DNA of 64,000 nt from Microbacterium gallinarum (GTDB lineage: Bacteria; Actinomycetota; Actinomycetes; Actinomycetales; Microbacteriaceae): the NCBI RefSeq assembly GCF_014837165.1, contig NZ_JACSPM010000001.1, positions 638,294-702,293 on the forward strand. The letters run 5' to 3'. Position numbers and translations under genes: made by a program. Below are positions 26,400 through 35,993 of the stretch, one piece after another. The number at the start of each line of letters is the position of its first letter. Position 1 is the first letter of the stretch. The notes below the pieces were generated by a model. It saw nothing but the letters and a program-made list of their open reading frames with translations, did no database searches and had not been told where the DNA came from.

Positions 26400-29105
26400 G
26401 TGAATCGCATTCCCCGACCCACAGCCTCGGTGAGCGGCCCCCGCGTTCGGCGACGTCCACGCACCGTGGTCGCCGCCATGGTGAGCGCCGCCCTCATGGC
26501 CACCGCGCTCGCTCCCGTCGGGGCTTCCGCCGCCGCGGGCGCCAGCTCATCCGTTCCCATCAACGGCCTGCTCGCCGAGTACGTGTTCGACCAGGCGACG
26601 GGCGCGAGCATCCCGAACCGCGTCAGCGGCGGCGCGGCAGCCACTGTCGTGAACGGCACCGACAGCCAGTGGACGGGTTCATCCCTCGTCTTCGCGGGCG
26701 GCGCGAAGACCAGCACCTCGGCCAACTGGGTGCGCCTGCCCGACAGCATCCTCAGCGGCAAGACCTCCGCCACCGTCACGATCGAGACCAAGATCGACCC
26801 GACGATGAAGAGCAACTGGAACTTCCTCTGGAACATCGGCAGCGACTCGACAACGCAGTACTACTTCGCCTCGGTGCGTGACAATCCGCGCACCGCGATC
26901 ACCACGAACAGCGGCGGGGGCGAGGTCAACGCCCGATCGGGCACGGCGCTCGACGCGAACCGCTGGTACAGCCTGACGTCGGTCATCGACGGCGCCGCCG
27001 GCCACATCACGTTCTACGTCGACGGCGTGCAGGTCGCCCGCACGAACACCGCTCTGACGCCGGCATCCATCACCGACCAGACCCTCAACGCCATCGGCCG
27101 AGCGCCCTATCCCGACCCCATGTACAAGGGCGAGGTGTCGACGTTCCGCGTGTACGACCGCGCGCTGACGGCGGCGGAGGTGAACGACGTGTCCGTGGCG
27201 GATGCCGCGATCCACGCCGCCTCCTTCCAGCAGGCCGCACAGACCGTCGCCGACGGGGTCGCCGCCGTGACGTTCGACGAGGCGCAGACGACACTGCCGA
27301 CCTACGGCGGTCGCGTCTCCTGGTCGTCTGCCGACCCGGCGATCACGATCGGCGCCGACGGCGTGACCGCGACCGCCGACCAGCCCGCGGCAGGCGAGGA
27401 CCCGCGGCAGACCACACTGACCGCGACAGCCACCGTGCGCGGCGCGACGGCCACGAAGCAGGTGCCCGTGACGGTGAAGCCCGAAGCCGCCGCGACCGAC
27501 GCGTTCGGCTACGCGATGGTGCACTTCATCGAGGACTCGGCGGGCTACGCCGAGAAGATCTACCTCGATGTCTCGCGCGGTGACAACCCCGAGCAGTGGG
27601 ATCCGCTCAATGCGGGCCGGCCGATCCTGGCGTCCGACCTCGGCACCACCGGCATCCGCGATCCCTACCTCACCTACAACCCCGAGACCGGGACGTACTA
27701 CATCATCGCCACCGACCTTCGGGTCTTCGGCGGCGACCGCGGCGTCTCCGGCTGCATGGAGTGGTGCTACTGGAGCTCGAAGGGCAGCACGAAGCTCAAC
27801 GTCTGGGAGTCGAAGGACCTCGTGAGCTGGAGCGACCTGCGCCAGTTCGACGTCGCGCTGACGGACGGCGCGAAGGTCGGCGAGTTCGGCATGGCGTGGG
27901 CGCCCGAGGCGACCTGGGTGCCGGACTACTACGGCCCCGGTGAGGGCGGGTTCGTCCTCTACTGGGCGTCGAACGTTTACACCAACCCCGAGCACACCGG
28001 CTCGACGTATTCGCGAATCCTGTGGGGCGCGACGCCCGACTTCACGCAGGAGACGTACGAATACGGCGGCGCGTTCATCGACGCGGGCGGCAACACGATC
28101 GACACCACGATCATCCAGAACGACGGCAAGACCTACCGCATCACGAAGGACAACTCCGCGGGCAAGGGCATCTACCTCGAATCGACATCGGCAGCCGAGT
28201 GGTGGAAGCCGTCGGCGACCTGGACGCAGCTGCAGACGCGTATCGGCGCGATCTGGTCCGGCGGCAACGCCGGCGGTGTCGAGGGTCCCGCGATCTTCCA
28301 GCGGCACGGCGAGGAGAAGTGGTACCTCTACGTCGACGTCATCCCGTCGACCGGCTACCGGCCGATGGAGACGACGAACCTCGACGCGGGCTTCACGCAG
28401 CTCGCGAGCAGCTCGTTCTCCATGGCGCCGAGCACCAAGCACGGCGGCATCGTGGGGCTCACGAAGGCGCAGTACGACGAGATCCGTGAAGCGGATGCCG
28501 CCACCGCCGTCTCGAGCGACCTCGGGTCCGTCGAGGTCGGCGCCGATGCGGCCGAGGCCGACGTGCGAGACGCGCTGCCGAGCTCGGCTGAGGTCGTTCT
28601 GGCGTACGGCCGCGGCACCGCGTCGCAGCCCGTGACGTGGGACCTCTCCGACGTCGACACCGGCGAGCCGGGCACCTACGAGGTGACCGGCACCGTGCGC
28701 ACGATCGGCGCCAACCTCAACCAGTGGGTCGGCACGGGTGGATCGACCGCGTGGAACGCCCCGGGCAAGCAGCTGTACAGCTCGACCGCGGTGATCGTGA
28801 CGGCCGACGTGGTCGTCGCTGCGCCGGTGCTGCCGGTGACGGTCGTCGCCGACACACGCTGCGTCGCGGGCAAGGTGACGCTCACGGTCAAGACGACGAA
28901 CGACGGCGACGCGCCGGTCGGGCTCGCCGTCTCGACCACCTACGGCTCGAAGTCGATCGCCGCCGTGCAGCCGGGCAAGAGCACGACAGCCGCCTTCACG
29001 ACGCGTCAGGGCTCGATCACCGGCGGCACGGTCGGTGTGGCCGTGACCGCCGGGGGCGACAGCGCCGAGGCATCCGCCTCCTACGCCGCCGCGACCTGCG
29101 GCTAG
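26400..29105 (+). CDS. secreted GH43 family glycoside hydrolase with LamG and C-terminal Cys domain
   Basis: A 901-residue exported enzyme with a GTG start at 26400 and AAAGGAG upstream. It has a signal peptide (about 1-46), a LamG-like domain (about 54-260, with LLAEYVFDQATG and FRVYDRALTAAEV), one Ig-like repeat (about 285-360) and a GH43 propeller (about 370-700). Candidate catalytic residues are the Asp in GIRDPY (about 420), the Asp in TIDTTI (about 567) and the Glu in EGPAIF (about 628). An Ig-like linker (TWDLSDVDTGEPGTYEVTG) and the shared Cys domain (RCVAGK at about 819) follow, ending Cys-Gly. CMEWCY may form a local disulfide. Probable role: extracellular arabinan side-chain or backbone cleavage. 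Confidence 0.88.
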   Translation: MNRIPRPTASVSGPRVRRRPRTVVAAMVSAALMATALAPVGASAAAGASSSVPINGLLAEYVFDQATGASIPNRVSGGAAATVVNGTDSQWTGSSLVFAGGAKTSTSANWVRLPDSILSGKTSATVTIETKIDPTMKSNWNFLWNIGSDSTTQYYFASVRDNPRTAITTNSGGGEVNARSGTALDANRWYSLTSVIDGAAGHITFYVDGVQVARTNTALTPASITDQTLNAIGRAPYPDPMYKGEVSTFRVYDRALTAAEVNDVSVADAAIHAASFQQAAQTVADGVAAVTFDEAQTTLPTYGGRVSWSSADPAITIGADGVTATADQPAAGEDPRQTTLTATATVRGATATKQVPVTVKPEAAATDAFGYAMVHFIEDSAGYAEKIYLDVSRGDNPEQWDPLNAGRPILASDLGTTGIRDPYLTYNPETGTYYIIATDLRVFGGDRGVSGCMEWCYWSSKGSTKLNVWESKDLVSWSDLRQFDVALTDGAKVGEFGMAWAPEATWVPDYYGPGEGGFVLYWASNVYTNPEHTGSTYSRILWGATPDFTQETYEYGGAFIDAGGNTIDTTIIQNDGKTYRITKDNSAGKGIYLESTSAAEWWKPSATWTQLQTRIGAIWSGGNAGGVEGPAIFQRHGEEKWYLYVDVIPSTGYRPMETTNLDAGFTQLASSSFSMAPSTKHGGIVGLTKAQYDEIREADAATAVSSDLGSVEVGADAAEADVRDALPSSAEVVLAYGRGTASQPVTWDLSDVDTGEPGTYEVTGTVRTIGANLNQWVGTGGSTAWNAPGKQLYSSTAVIVTADVVVAAPVLPVTVVADTRCVAGKVTLTVKTTNDGDAPVGLAVSTTYGSKSIAAVQPGKSTTAAFTTRQGSITGGTVGVAVTAGGDSAEASASYAAATCG

Positions 29106-29118
29106 ACCCTCCCCCAGA

Positions 29119-29153
29119 AGAGCCCCGCCGGCCCCCATCCGGCGGGGCTCTTT
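29119..29153 (+). terminator. rho-independent terminator after GH43
   Basis: A 13-bp perfect stem (29119-29131 with 29139-29151) is followed by TTTCG. It starts 14 bp after the stop at 29105. Confidence 0.85.
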
Positions 29154-29240
29154 CGTACGAGGGTCGTGGGCGGCGGGGGGCGGCGGGCGCCGAGCGCGGC
29201 GAGGACACTCCGTCGCCGCTGCTCGGGGCAGGTGATCCGG

Positions 29241-29309
29241 CGAGAACAGGACGATCTCGGCGAAAGCATCCTGTCTCCGCCAGATCTCCTGATCTGGGCG
29301 ACGCCTCCC
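29241..29309. repeat. 69-bp palindromic repeat element, copy 1
   Basis: Identical over 69 bp to 29415-29483. The element is internally an imperfect inverted repeat: GAGAACAGGACGATC at its left faces GCATCCTGTCTC on its right, followed by a small hairpin CCAGATC-TCCT-GATCTGG. GGTGATCCGG just before it extends the palindrome. It sits in a convergent intergenic region with no gene of its own. Confidence 0.85.
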
Positions 29310-29414
29310 GTGGGGACGCGTTGTGCCCCGCCGCTGTCCTCGCTCGACGACGAGGGACTCCCTCGAGGACCAGGCACTCCCTCCGTCGCCGCTGCACCGG
29401 ATCAGGAGATCCGA

Positions 29415-29483
29415 CGAGAACAGGACGATCTCGGCGAAAGCATCCTGTCTCCGCCAGATCTCCTGATCTGGGCGACGCCTCCC
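29415..29483. repeat. 69-bp palindromic repeat element, copy 2
   Basis: A second identical copy, 174 bp after the first. Here the bases before it (GGATCAGGAGATCC, 29400-29413) are the reverse complement of the right end (AGATCTCCTGATCT), so the whole unit 29398-29472 forms a near-perfect cruciform of about 75 bp. This suggests a REP- or MITE-like mobile intergenic element. Confidence 0.85.
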
Positions 29484-29523
29484 AAGGAGAAGCGCCGAGG
29501 CGCCACTGCGCGCGGGCGCGACA

Positions 29524-29558
29524 GCGCGCCGCGGGGTCCGTCCACACCCGCGGCGCGC
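29524..29558 (-). terminator. hairpin terminator after the four-gene GH43 operon
   Basis: A perfect 12-bp stem (29524-29535 with 29547-29558) lies 33 bp downstream of the minus-strand stop at 29592. No T-tract is present. Confidence 0.55.
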
Positions 29559-29591
29559 GTCGCGACGGCCGCTGCTGCGACCGTGGTCAGA

Positions 29592-32500
29592 TCACCCGCA
29601 CGAGGCGGGCGCGGTGCTCACCTCCGTCGTATCGGTCACCGGCGAGCCGGCTACCGTCGCCGAGGCGCTGAGGGTCATCGATCCCGAGGGGATGCCGGGC
29701 GCGCGCGTCGTGAACGACGTGGACGCGCTCTTCCCGGCCGCGAGCGACGCGAACGTCTTCGTGCCGTAAACGCCCGTCACCGTCACGGACACCGGCACGT
29801 CCTCGCCGTTGGCTACAGTGACCACCTGCACCACCTTGCCGCCGACGCAGCGTGCGGTGACGGATGCCTCGACCTCGAGGCCTTCCGGCGCGGTGACCGT
29901 CACCGTCGCGGTGACCGTGCGGTTACCCGAGGCGAGCCACTCGGTGTCGGTCATGTCGAGGATGGGACTGCCGTCCTTGCGGAAGTACACCATCCTCACC
30001 CCCGAGTCGCGGGTGCCTCCAGAGGTGAGCTTGGCGTGGAAGATGTTCAGCAGGTTGCCGTCGTCGTCATAGGTGTACGAGTTGTGTCCGGGTCCCCAGT
30101 TGTTCGCGAAAGCGCCCTCGTAGTGCCAGATCGGGTAAGTGCGCACCTGCCACGAGGCGGGGTCGAGCAGGTCGGCGCCGGACTCGGCGGTGGCGAGACC
30201 CACCGCGTACGTCCAGTCGACGCCCGAGCCCGAGAACGTGATCATGATCTTGCCGTCGCGCTTGATCACGAAGGGGCCTTCGACGACCTGGGTCGTGTTG
30301 TTGGACCAGCCTCGATCGGGGTAGGCGATCGTCGAGCGCGGACCCGCGAGGCGCCAGCTGCCTGTCGTCGAGGGAACGACCTCGGCGATCTTCAGCACGG
30401 CGGGGCCGGTCACCGGGGTGATCGCGCGCTCGGACCACGAGACGTAGTCCACACCGCCGTCTTCGAAATGCGTCATGTCGAGCGTGATCCCGGCGCCGTA
30501 CGTCGTCAGCGGCTGACCGTCGGCGTCGAGCACGCGCTGCGGTGCCTCCCAGTCGGCGCGCACGAGCGGGTCGCCGCCCGGCTTGAGCCGCATGGTGAAC
30601 GACTGCACGCCGTTCCACGCGTTCTCGCTGTTCGGGTTCGCGGCGAAGAGGATGTACAGGTCGCCGTCGAGCACGTGGAACTCGGGCGCCCACAACTGCG
30701 CGTTGGTGCTCGTCCCGGACAGGCCCGGTCCGAGGATCCGGTTGTCCGCCGCGCTCGCGATGCCCGCGATCGTGCTCGACTGGCGCACGAAGAACTCGTC
30801 CTGGCCGTTGTCGTCGGTGGAGATGAACAACCACGTCTTCTCACCGTTCGGCAGCGTGTATCGCAGCACGTGCGGATCGGCGCGCCGGGCGATGAGCGGG
30901 AAGATGGTGTCCGTCCGCTCCAGTGCGCCGGTGACGGTGTACTCGCCGGGCGTCGACGGGTCGACCCCCGAAGTATCCCAGTCGACACGGAAGTCGTGGG
31001 TGCCGCCGTCCGAGTACTCCGCGGTGAGCTTCTCGGGCAGCTCGACCTCGCCGCCGGCCGTGATCGTCACGTCGTCAGGCACCTGCAGGCCGGTGTTCTG
31101 CACTCGTCCGAGCAGCTGCTCCGCGACGCGCGCCTCGGCCACCGTGACGGGCACGACCGACGCGGTCTCGGCGTAGGCCACGTTGATCGTGCCGACGCGG
31201 CCGGTCGGCTGCTGACCGACCTTGACGGATGCCACAGCGCCGAAGTCGGGCGTCGTGCCCGTGAGCGTCGAGCCGGACGTGCTCGTCCACGCGAGCCGGT
31301 ACGCGTCCACGCGCGAGTCCCACTCAGCCGAGACCGCTCCCGTCGCACCCTGGCCGGGAAGCGCCAGGAGGCCGACCTCGGTCCAGTCCACGAGGTCGGG
31401 AGAGGTGAAGACGAGCGCACCGGCTGCGTCGGCGACGCCCGTGTCGGAGGTGCGACGCGCGATGAGGCCGAAGCCCTCATCGCCCGACAGCCGGAAGACG
31501 TAGGGCTGAGCGAGGTAGCGCTTGGTGCCGTTGTCCGTCTCGGTCATGCCGCTGTGCTTCGGGAACACGACTCCGGCGCCGGAGTTCAACGCGGTGTAGG
31601 AGGTGCCGTCCGCGCTCACCGCGAGGTGGGCGGACCGGGTCACCTCGGGGTCATCGCCGCCGCGCGTGTTCTTCGACGTGGTGTAGGCGGCGAGGCGCGA
31701 CGCGCCGGTCTCGGCGATGCGCACCTCGAGCTCGGTCGTCGCGGCATCGGAGCCGGTGCCGACCACGGCCCGCAGCGTGGCGGCCCCCAGGCCCGTGGCC
31801 GGAGCGGTGGCGATCGCGCCGTCCACGACGGATCCGGCACCCGACACGTGCGACCACACGACCGGCAGGCCGAGCGCCGTGGGGGGCAGCACATAGCCCT
31901 CCTCGAGCACCGACGGCAGCAGCAGCGTCTCGGCGGCGCGCGCGGCCTGCTCGGCCGCGGTCGGCGCCTGCAGCACCGTGACCTCGAAGTCGCGGGTCGC
32001 GGACTGGCCGCGCACGGTGGCGGTCGCCGTGAGCGTCACGACGGTGTCGGCGGCGGGCCGGGTCACCTGACCGTTCGACGCCACGATGCCCGCCGGCTGA
32101 GATGTCCATGTTACACCGCCGGCCGTGGGCAGCACGAGGTCGGACTCGACCTGCGCGAGGTCCTGCACGTTCGCGGCGGCGAGGTCGATCGCGTTCGCGA
32201 CCTCAGCGGCGGTGGCCGCAGCATCTGTCGCCGATGCGGCCGCGATGTCCGCCGCCGTCAGCGCCGCGCTGTAGACGCGGAACGCCGAGACACCTCCTTG
32301 ATAGAGGCTGTCGCCCGCGTAGGCGCTCTTGCCGATGTAGTTCATCGTGTGGGTCGTGAGATCGCTCAGTGCGACGGTGGAGTCCGCCTTCTGCGCGACG
32401 AGCGCTCCGTCGATGTAGAGCTTCAGAGTGGAGGTGGTCGCGCCGGAGTTCTTCTCGATGGTCGCCGCGACCGACTGCCACTGGCCCTGCACGAGCTTGG

Positions 32501-32987
32501 TGGCCGAGGTGACCGACTGCTCACCCGACCAGTTGGCCTTCGAGATCGCCACGCGCGGCGCGACGGGCTGGATGAAGAACTGCCCGGTCGCCGCGTCACC
32601 CGATCCGCCGATGTTCCACAGGAACTTGTTGCCGGAGAGCGCCGTCGGGCTCGTCTCGATCACGACGGTCGCGGCGCTCTGCCCCGCGAGGAGGTTGTTC
32701 GGCAGCTGCACGTGGTTCGCACCGGTGAACTGCATGGATCCGCCGCGCCAGGCCGCGCCGCCGACGACGGCGGCGTCTCTGCCCGCCCCGGAGACGTCGT
32801 GCAGCACCGTGCCGTTCGACTCTGAGAAGTCGTACGAGGCCAGCAGCGACGCCGGCTCGGCCGCGGTGGCGGGAACGGTCGCGCCGATCCCGCCCGCGAC
32901 CAGCGCGGCTCCGACCACGCCGGCGAGGAGCTTCCTGCGCCGCGCGGTCCCCGCGCCGCGCGCGCTGTCGATATGTGTGCGATCCAC
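29592..32987 (-). CDS. secreted GH43 glycoside hydrolase with extra degenerate GH43-like domain, LamG and C-terminal Cys domain
   Basis: A 1131-residue exported protein. It has a signal peptide (about 1-43), LamG (about 46-235), an Ig-like repeat (about 265-340), and a half-propeller (about 440-600) where the RDP motif reads AQPYVF. A Big_4-like domain (about 625-690) and an intact GH43 propeller (about 695-1010) follow. The intact propeller has Asp in RADPHV (about 703), Asp in LDMTHF (about 836) and Glu in VVEGPFV (about 901). The shared Cys domain comes last (RCVGGK at about 1044), ending Cys-Gly. It is the last gene of the operon, 14 bp after the preceding GH43 gene. The target is probably an arabinofuranosyl polymer (inference). 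Confidence 0.87.
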   Translation of the reverse strand: MDRTHIDSARGAGTARRRKLLAGVVGAALVAGGIGATVPATAAEPASLLASYDFSESNGTVLHDVSGAGRDAAVVGGAAWRGGSMQFTGANHVQLPNNLLAGQSAATVVIETSPTALSGNKFLWNIGGSGDAATGQFFIQPVAPRVAISKANWSGEQSVTSATKLVQGQWQSVAATIEKNSGATTSTLKLYIDGALVAQKADSTVALSDLTTHTMNYIGKSAYAGDSLYQGGVSAFRVYSAALTAADIAAASATDAAATAAEVANAIDLAAANVQDLAQVESDLVLPTAGGVTWTSQPAGIVASNGQVTRPAADTVVTLTATATVRGQSATRDFEVTVLQAPTAAEQAARAAETLLLPSVLEEGYVLPPTALGLPVVWSHVSGAGSVVDGAIATAPATGLGAATLRAVVGTGSDAATTELEVRIAETGASRLAAYTTSKNTRGGDDPEVTRSAHLAVSADGTSYTALNSGAGVVFPKHSGMTETDNGTKRYLAQPYVFRLSGDEGFGLIARRTSDTGVADAAGALVFTSPDLVDWTEVGLLALPGQGATGAVSAEWDSRVDAYRLAWTSTSGSTLTGTTPDFGAVASVKVGQQPTGRVGTINVAYAETASVVPVTVAEARVAEQLLGRVQNTGLQVPDDVTITAGGEVELPEKLTAEYSDGGTHDFRVDWDTSGVDPSTPGEYTVTGALERTDTIFPLIARRADPHVLRYTLPNGEKTWLFISTDDNGQDEFFVRQSSTIAGIASAADNRILGPGLSGTSTNAQLWAPEFHVLDGDLYILFAANPNSENAWNGVQSFTMRLKPGGDPLVRADWEAPQRVLDADGQPLTTYGAGITLDMTHFEDGGVDYVSWSERAITPVTGPAVLKIAEVVPSTTGSWRLAGPRSTIAYPDRGWSNNTTQVVEGPFVIKRDGKIMITFSGSGVDWTYAVGLATAESGADLLDPASWQVRTYPIWHYEGAFANNWGPGHNSYTYDDDGNLLNIFHAKLTSGGTRDSGVRMVYFRKDGSPILDMTDTEWLASGNRTVTATVTVTAPEGLEVEASVTARCVGGKVVQVVTVANGEDVPVSVTVTGVYGTKTFASLAAGKSASTSFTTRAPGIPSGSMTLSASATVAGSPVTDTTEVSTAPASCG

Positions 32988-33001
32988 CGGATCTTCCTTT
33001 C

Positions 33002-35920
33002 TCAGCCGCAGGTCGCGGCGGGATATGCGGCGTCGGCCGTGAGCGTGACGGGTGCGCCGGCGACCGTGGCGGTCGCGGTGAGGGTGAGCGATCCGAGCGG
33101 GATCGACGGCTGGCGCGTCGTGAACGATGCCGATGAGCTCTTTCCCGCGGCGATGGAGGCGAAGGTCTTCGAGCCGTACGCGCCGGCAGCCGTCGCCCCG
33201 ATCGCGACGTCGTCGGTGTTCGTCACGGTGACGACCTGCACGACCTTGCCCGCCACGCAGCGGGCGGTGACGGATGCCTCGACTGCGAGCACGGGGGCGT
33301 CGCCGACGACCACGGCAACCGGGGCCGAGATGGACCCGGACAGCACATCGAACCCGGCGTACGCCGCCGTGAGCTCGGCGGCCTCGCCCGCGGCATCCGT
33401 GTCGGGGACGACCGCCTCGGCAACGTATACACCGTCCTTCGAGACGATGGGGGCGTCGACCGTCAGGTCGCCGACCGTGAATGTGACGGAGCCGGCGACG
33501 GCTCCCCCGTCGGCGGCGGAGACCGTCGCGATGAGGGCATCGCCCGGACGCAGCGTGTCACCGGCCTCGACGCCGTCGAGCTCGATCTCCGTCGCGACCT
33601 TCGTCAGCGCAGCGCCCTTCGCCGCCTCCCACTGGTTGAGGGTGACCGGCAGCACGCTGCCGTGCCGGGACTTCGGCAGGGCACCGGTGACGGTGCGCCA
33701 CTGCGGGGTTGCGAGCGACTCGGTGAACAACGGCAGGTAGCCGACGCCGGTGAAGTCGTCGACGAACAGGTAGAAGCCCTCGTCGACGCCCGCGGGGAGC
33801 GACGTGTCACCCGCGTTCGCGCGGAAGATCGTCGGCCCCTCGGTGGTGCGCGTCGTGTTGCGGGCCGTCTTCGAGATGCAGCTCGCGTCGGTCTGCCAGG
33901 CGTAGTCGCCGGGCACCGTGAGTGCGTGCATGTCGTCGGACGACTCCTGCACGATGTCGACGCAGCCCGTCACCTCTTTGGTGAAGCGGTAGAACGTGCC
34001 GTCGTCCTCGATCATCGTCGAGTCGATGCGGTCGCCCGCGTCCTCCCACACCTTCGCGGGCGAGAACGTGACGAAGTCGCGCGTCGTGGCGTACATGACC
34101 TTCGAGTAGGTCGAGTTCGGCGTGCCTGCCTTGTCGTACGGGCGGGTGCCGTCGAGGTAGACGCGCGACGACCAGTACACGACGAACTCGCCGGCCTCGG
34201 CATCCCAGTAGGCCTCGGGCGCCCACGTCATCGACGCGTTCGGACCCGACACCTTCACGTGCCGCTGCTGCGACCACGTGCGCAGGTCGGCCGACTCCCA
34301 GATCTCGAGGTGGGTGCTGCCCTGGTCGAGGGCACGGTCCCAGCTGCTGTTGCGGCCGATCGAGAGATCGGTGGCGATCAGATAGAACCGGTCGCCCTCG
34401 GGCGCGCGGAGAATGAACGGATCGCGCAGACCCATCTCGCCGATGGTCGAGGTGACGAGCGGCGCGCCGCCGCCGAGAACGTCCCAGCTCATGGCGCTGT
34501 TGCCCTGCGACGCGGCCAGGAAGATGTTCTCGCCTGCGACCGTGTCGGCGGTGAAGTACGCGAAGAGATAGCGGCTGTCGGTCGCCGCGCGCGGCAGCGG
34601 CTGGACGTCGACCGCGAACGCGCGCGTGAGAGCGTCGGGTCCGTCGCCGATCGTGGCGGTGAGGGTGACCTCGGCGGGGGCCTCACCCCACGCCGGCCGC
34701 GTGACGACGCCCGCCGCTGCGGCGCCGGTCGCGGCATCCGTGATCACGTCCTCATCGGACGACTCCCACCGGATCGGCGAACCGGCCACGCCGCGCGCGG
34801 GAAGCGCCAGGTTGCCGCGCACCTGCTCGGGCAGGCGCAGCGCGTTGCGGTCGGCTGCCAGGTCGGCGGCGGTGAGTGCGGGCACGGTGACCGTGAAGGT
34901 GCGCGGGGTCGACGCAGCCTGGCCACGCGTGGTCGCCGATGCGGTGAGCGTCACGACCGCGGCCGGCTGACCGGGAGCGGGACGGGTGACTGTGCCGTCG
35001 GGAGCGATGACCGCAGGGTCGGACGACGCCCAGCGGACGCCGTGCAGCGTCACGAGCTGGAGGTCCGTAGTCACCGCGGAGGTGTCGCCGAGGTCGAGGG
35101 ACGCCAGCTTCGCGCTCGACGCCGATGCGAGCTCGGCAGCGTGCGGCGCCGCGTCGAGCTCGGACAGCGCGACGACCTCGATGTCGCTGAGGGCGCGGTC
35201 GTAGACGCGGAACGCGCCGACCGATCCCTTGAAGAGCGTGTCGGGCCAGGGCGCTCGGCCGATCGTGTTGAGCGTCTGCGTGATGTCGGCCGGCGTCAGC
35301 GTGGTCTTGATCACGCCCGCGCGCTGACCGTCGGTGTAGAAGGTGAGGGTGTCGGCGTCCGCGTCGATGACCGCGGTGAGGCTGTGCCAGCGGTTGGCCG
35401 TGACGCCATAGCCGGTGGCGTTCTTCTCCCCCGTCGCGGATCCGACGGTGATCGCCGACCGCGGTCCGCGCGCGTTGGCGAACCAGTACTGCTGCGTCGC
35501 GTCATTCCCGATGTTCCAGAGGAAGTGATTCGAGGTGAGCATCGTCGGGTCCGATTTCACGTCGATCGACACGGTGGCCGATCCTGCTCCGGCGAGCAGG
35601 TCGTCGGGGAGCTCGACCCAGTTGCCGGTCGAGGTCTTCGCGCCGCCGGTGAGCCGCAGCGTGCCCGCCTCGGACCGCTGATCGGCGACGTAGTTGCGCA
35701 CGACCGCATCCAGCGGGTCGCCGGGCGCGGCGTCGCCGTCTGCGGTGTTGCGCAGGGCGTCGCCCGAGGCCTCGTCGAACAGGTACTCGGCGACGAGGCG
35801 GTCGCGCAGCGGCTCCGACGCGGTGGCTGCGGCGGCGGCGGGCAGCAGGCCCGCGGCGACGACGCTCGCCACTGCGACGACGCCGAGGACACGCCGGCGG
35901 ATGCGGGTGGGTGCAGTCAC
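33002..35920 (-). CDS. secreted GH43 glycoside hydrolase with LamG and C-terminal Cys domain
   Basis: A 972-residue exported enzyme: signal peptide (about 1-35), LamG (about 38-245), two atrophied Ig-like repeats (about 265-425) and a GH43 propeller (about 435-770). Candidate catalytic residues are the Asp in GLRDPF (about 498), the Asp in RIDSTM (about 631) and the Glu in EGPTIF (about 693). A further Ig-like domain (GSVTFTVGDLTVDAP, about 800-870) and the shared Cys domain (RCVAGK at about 888) follow. It is the third gene of the four-gene GH43 operon, 73 bp after the previous one. A possible local disulfide lies between GCVDIV and ASCISK. Confidence 0.88.
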   Translation of the reverse strand: MTAPTRIRRRVLGVVAVASVVAAGLLPAAAAATASEPLRDRLVAEYLFDEASGDALRNTADGDAAPGDPLDAVVRNYVADQRSEAGTLRLTGGAKTSTGNWVELPDDLLAGAGSATVSIDVKSDPTMLTSNHFLWNIGNDATQQYWFANARGPRSAITVGSATGEKNATGYGVTANRWHSLTAVIDADADTLTFYTDGQRAGVIKTTLTPADITQTLNTIGRAPWPDTLFKGSVGAFRVYDRALSDIEVVALSELDAAPHAAELASASSAKLASLDLGDTSAVTTDLQLVTLHGVRWASSDPAVIAPDGTVTRPAPGQPAAVVTLTASATTRGQAASTPRTFTVTVPALTAADLAADRNALRLPEQVRGNLALPARGVAGSPIRWESSDEDVITDAATGAAAAGVVTRPAWGEAPAEVTLTATIGDGPDALTRAFAVDVQPLPRAATDSRYLFAYFTADTVAGENIFLAASQGNSAMSWDVLGGGAPLVTSTIGEMGLRDPFILRAPEGDRFYLIATDLSIGRNSSWDRALDQGSTHLEIWESADLRTWSQQRHVKVSGPNASMTWAPEAYWDAEAGEFVVYWSSRVYLDGTRPYDKAGTPNSTYSKVMYATTRDFVTFSPAKVWEDAGDRIDSTMIEDDGTFYRFTKEVTGCVDIVQESSDDMHALTVPGDYAWQTDASCISKTARNTTRTTEGPTIFRANAGDTSLPAGVDEGFYLFVDDFTGVGYLPLFTESLATPQWRTVTGALPKSRHGSVLPVTLNQWEAAKGAALTKVATEIELDGVEAGDTLRPGDALIATVSAADGGAVAGSVTFTVGDLTVDAPIVSKDGVYVAEAVVPDTDAAGEAAELTAAYAGFDVLSGSISAPVAVVVGDAPVLAVEASVTARCVAGKVVQVVTVTNTDDVAIGATAAGAYGSKTFASIAAGKSSSASFTTRQPSIPLGSLTLTATATVAGAPVTLTADAAYPAATCG

Positions 35921-35993
35921 GACAGATGTCCTCTTTCGGGTCGAGGGGAAGGATGCCGCGGCCCGGGCGCGCTCACACCCGGGCCGCGTGGCT

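Noticed and set aside
29241..29483. CRISPR-like array
   Set aside because: There are only two copies, each a 69-bp palindrome, with one spacer of about 105 bp. This does not fit repeat and spacer sizes of CRISPR, and no cas gene is near.
29166..32825. A 1219-codon plus-strand open frame antisense to a GH43 gene
   Set aside because: It has the same mirror-frame composition. The start covers the palindromic repeats and there is no ribosome binding site or domain. Similar shadows at 10504-13614, 33662-36073 and 38663-42541 were rejected for the same reason.
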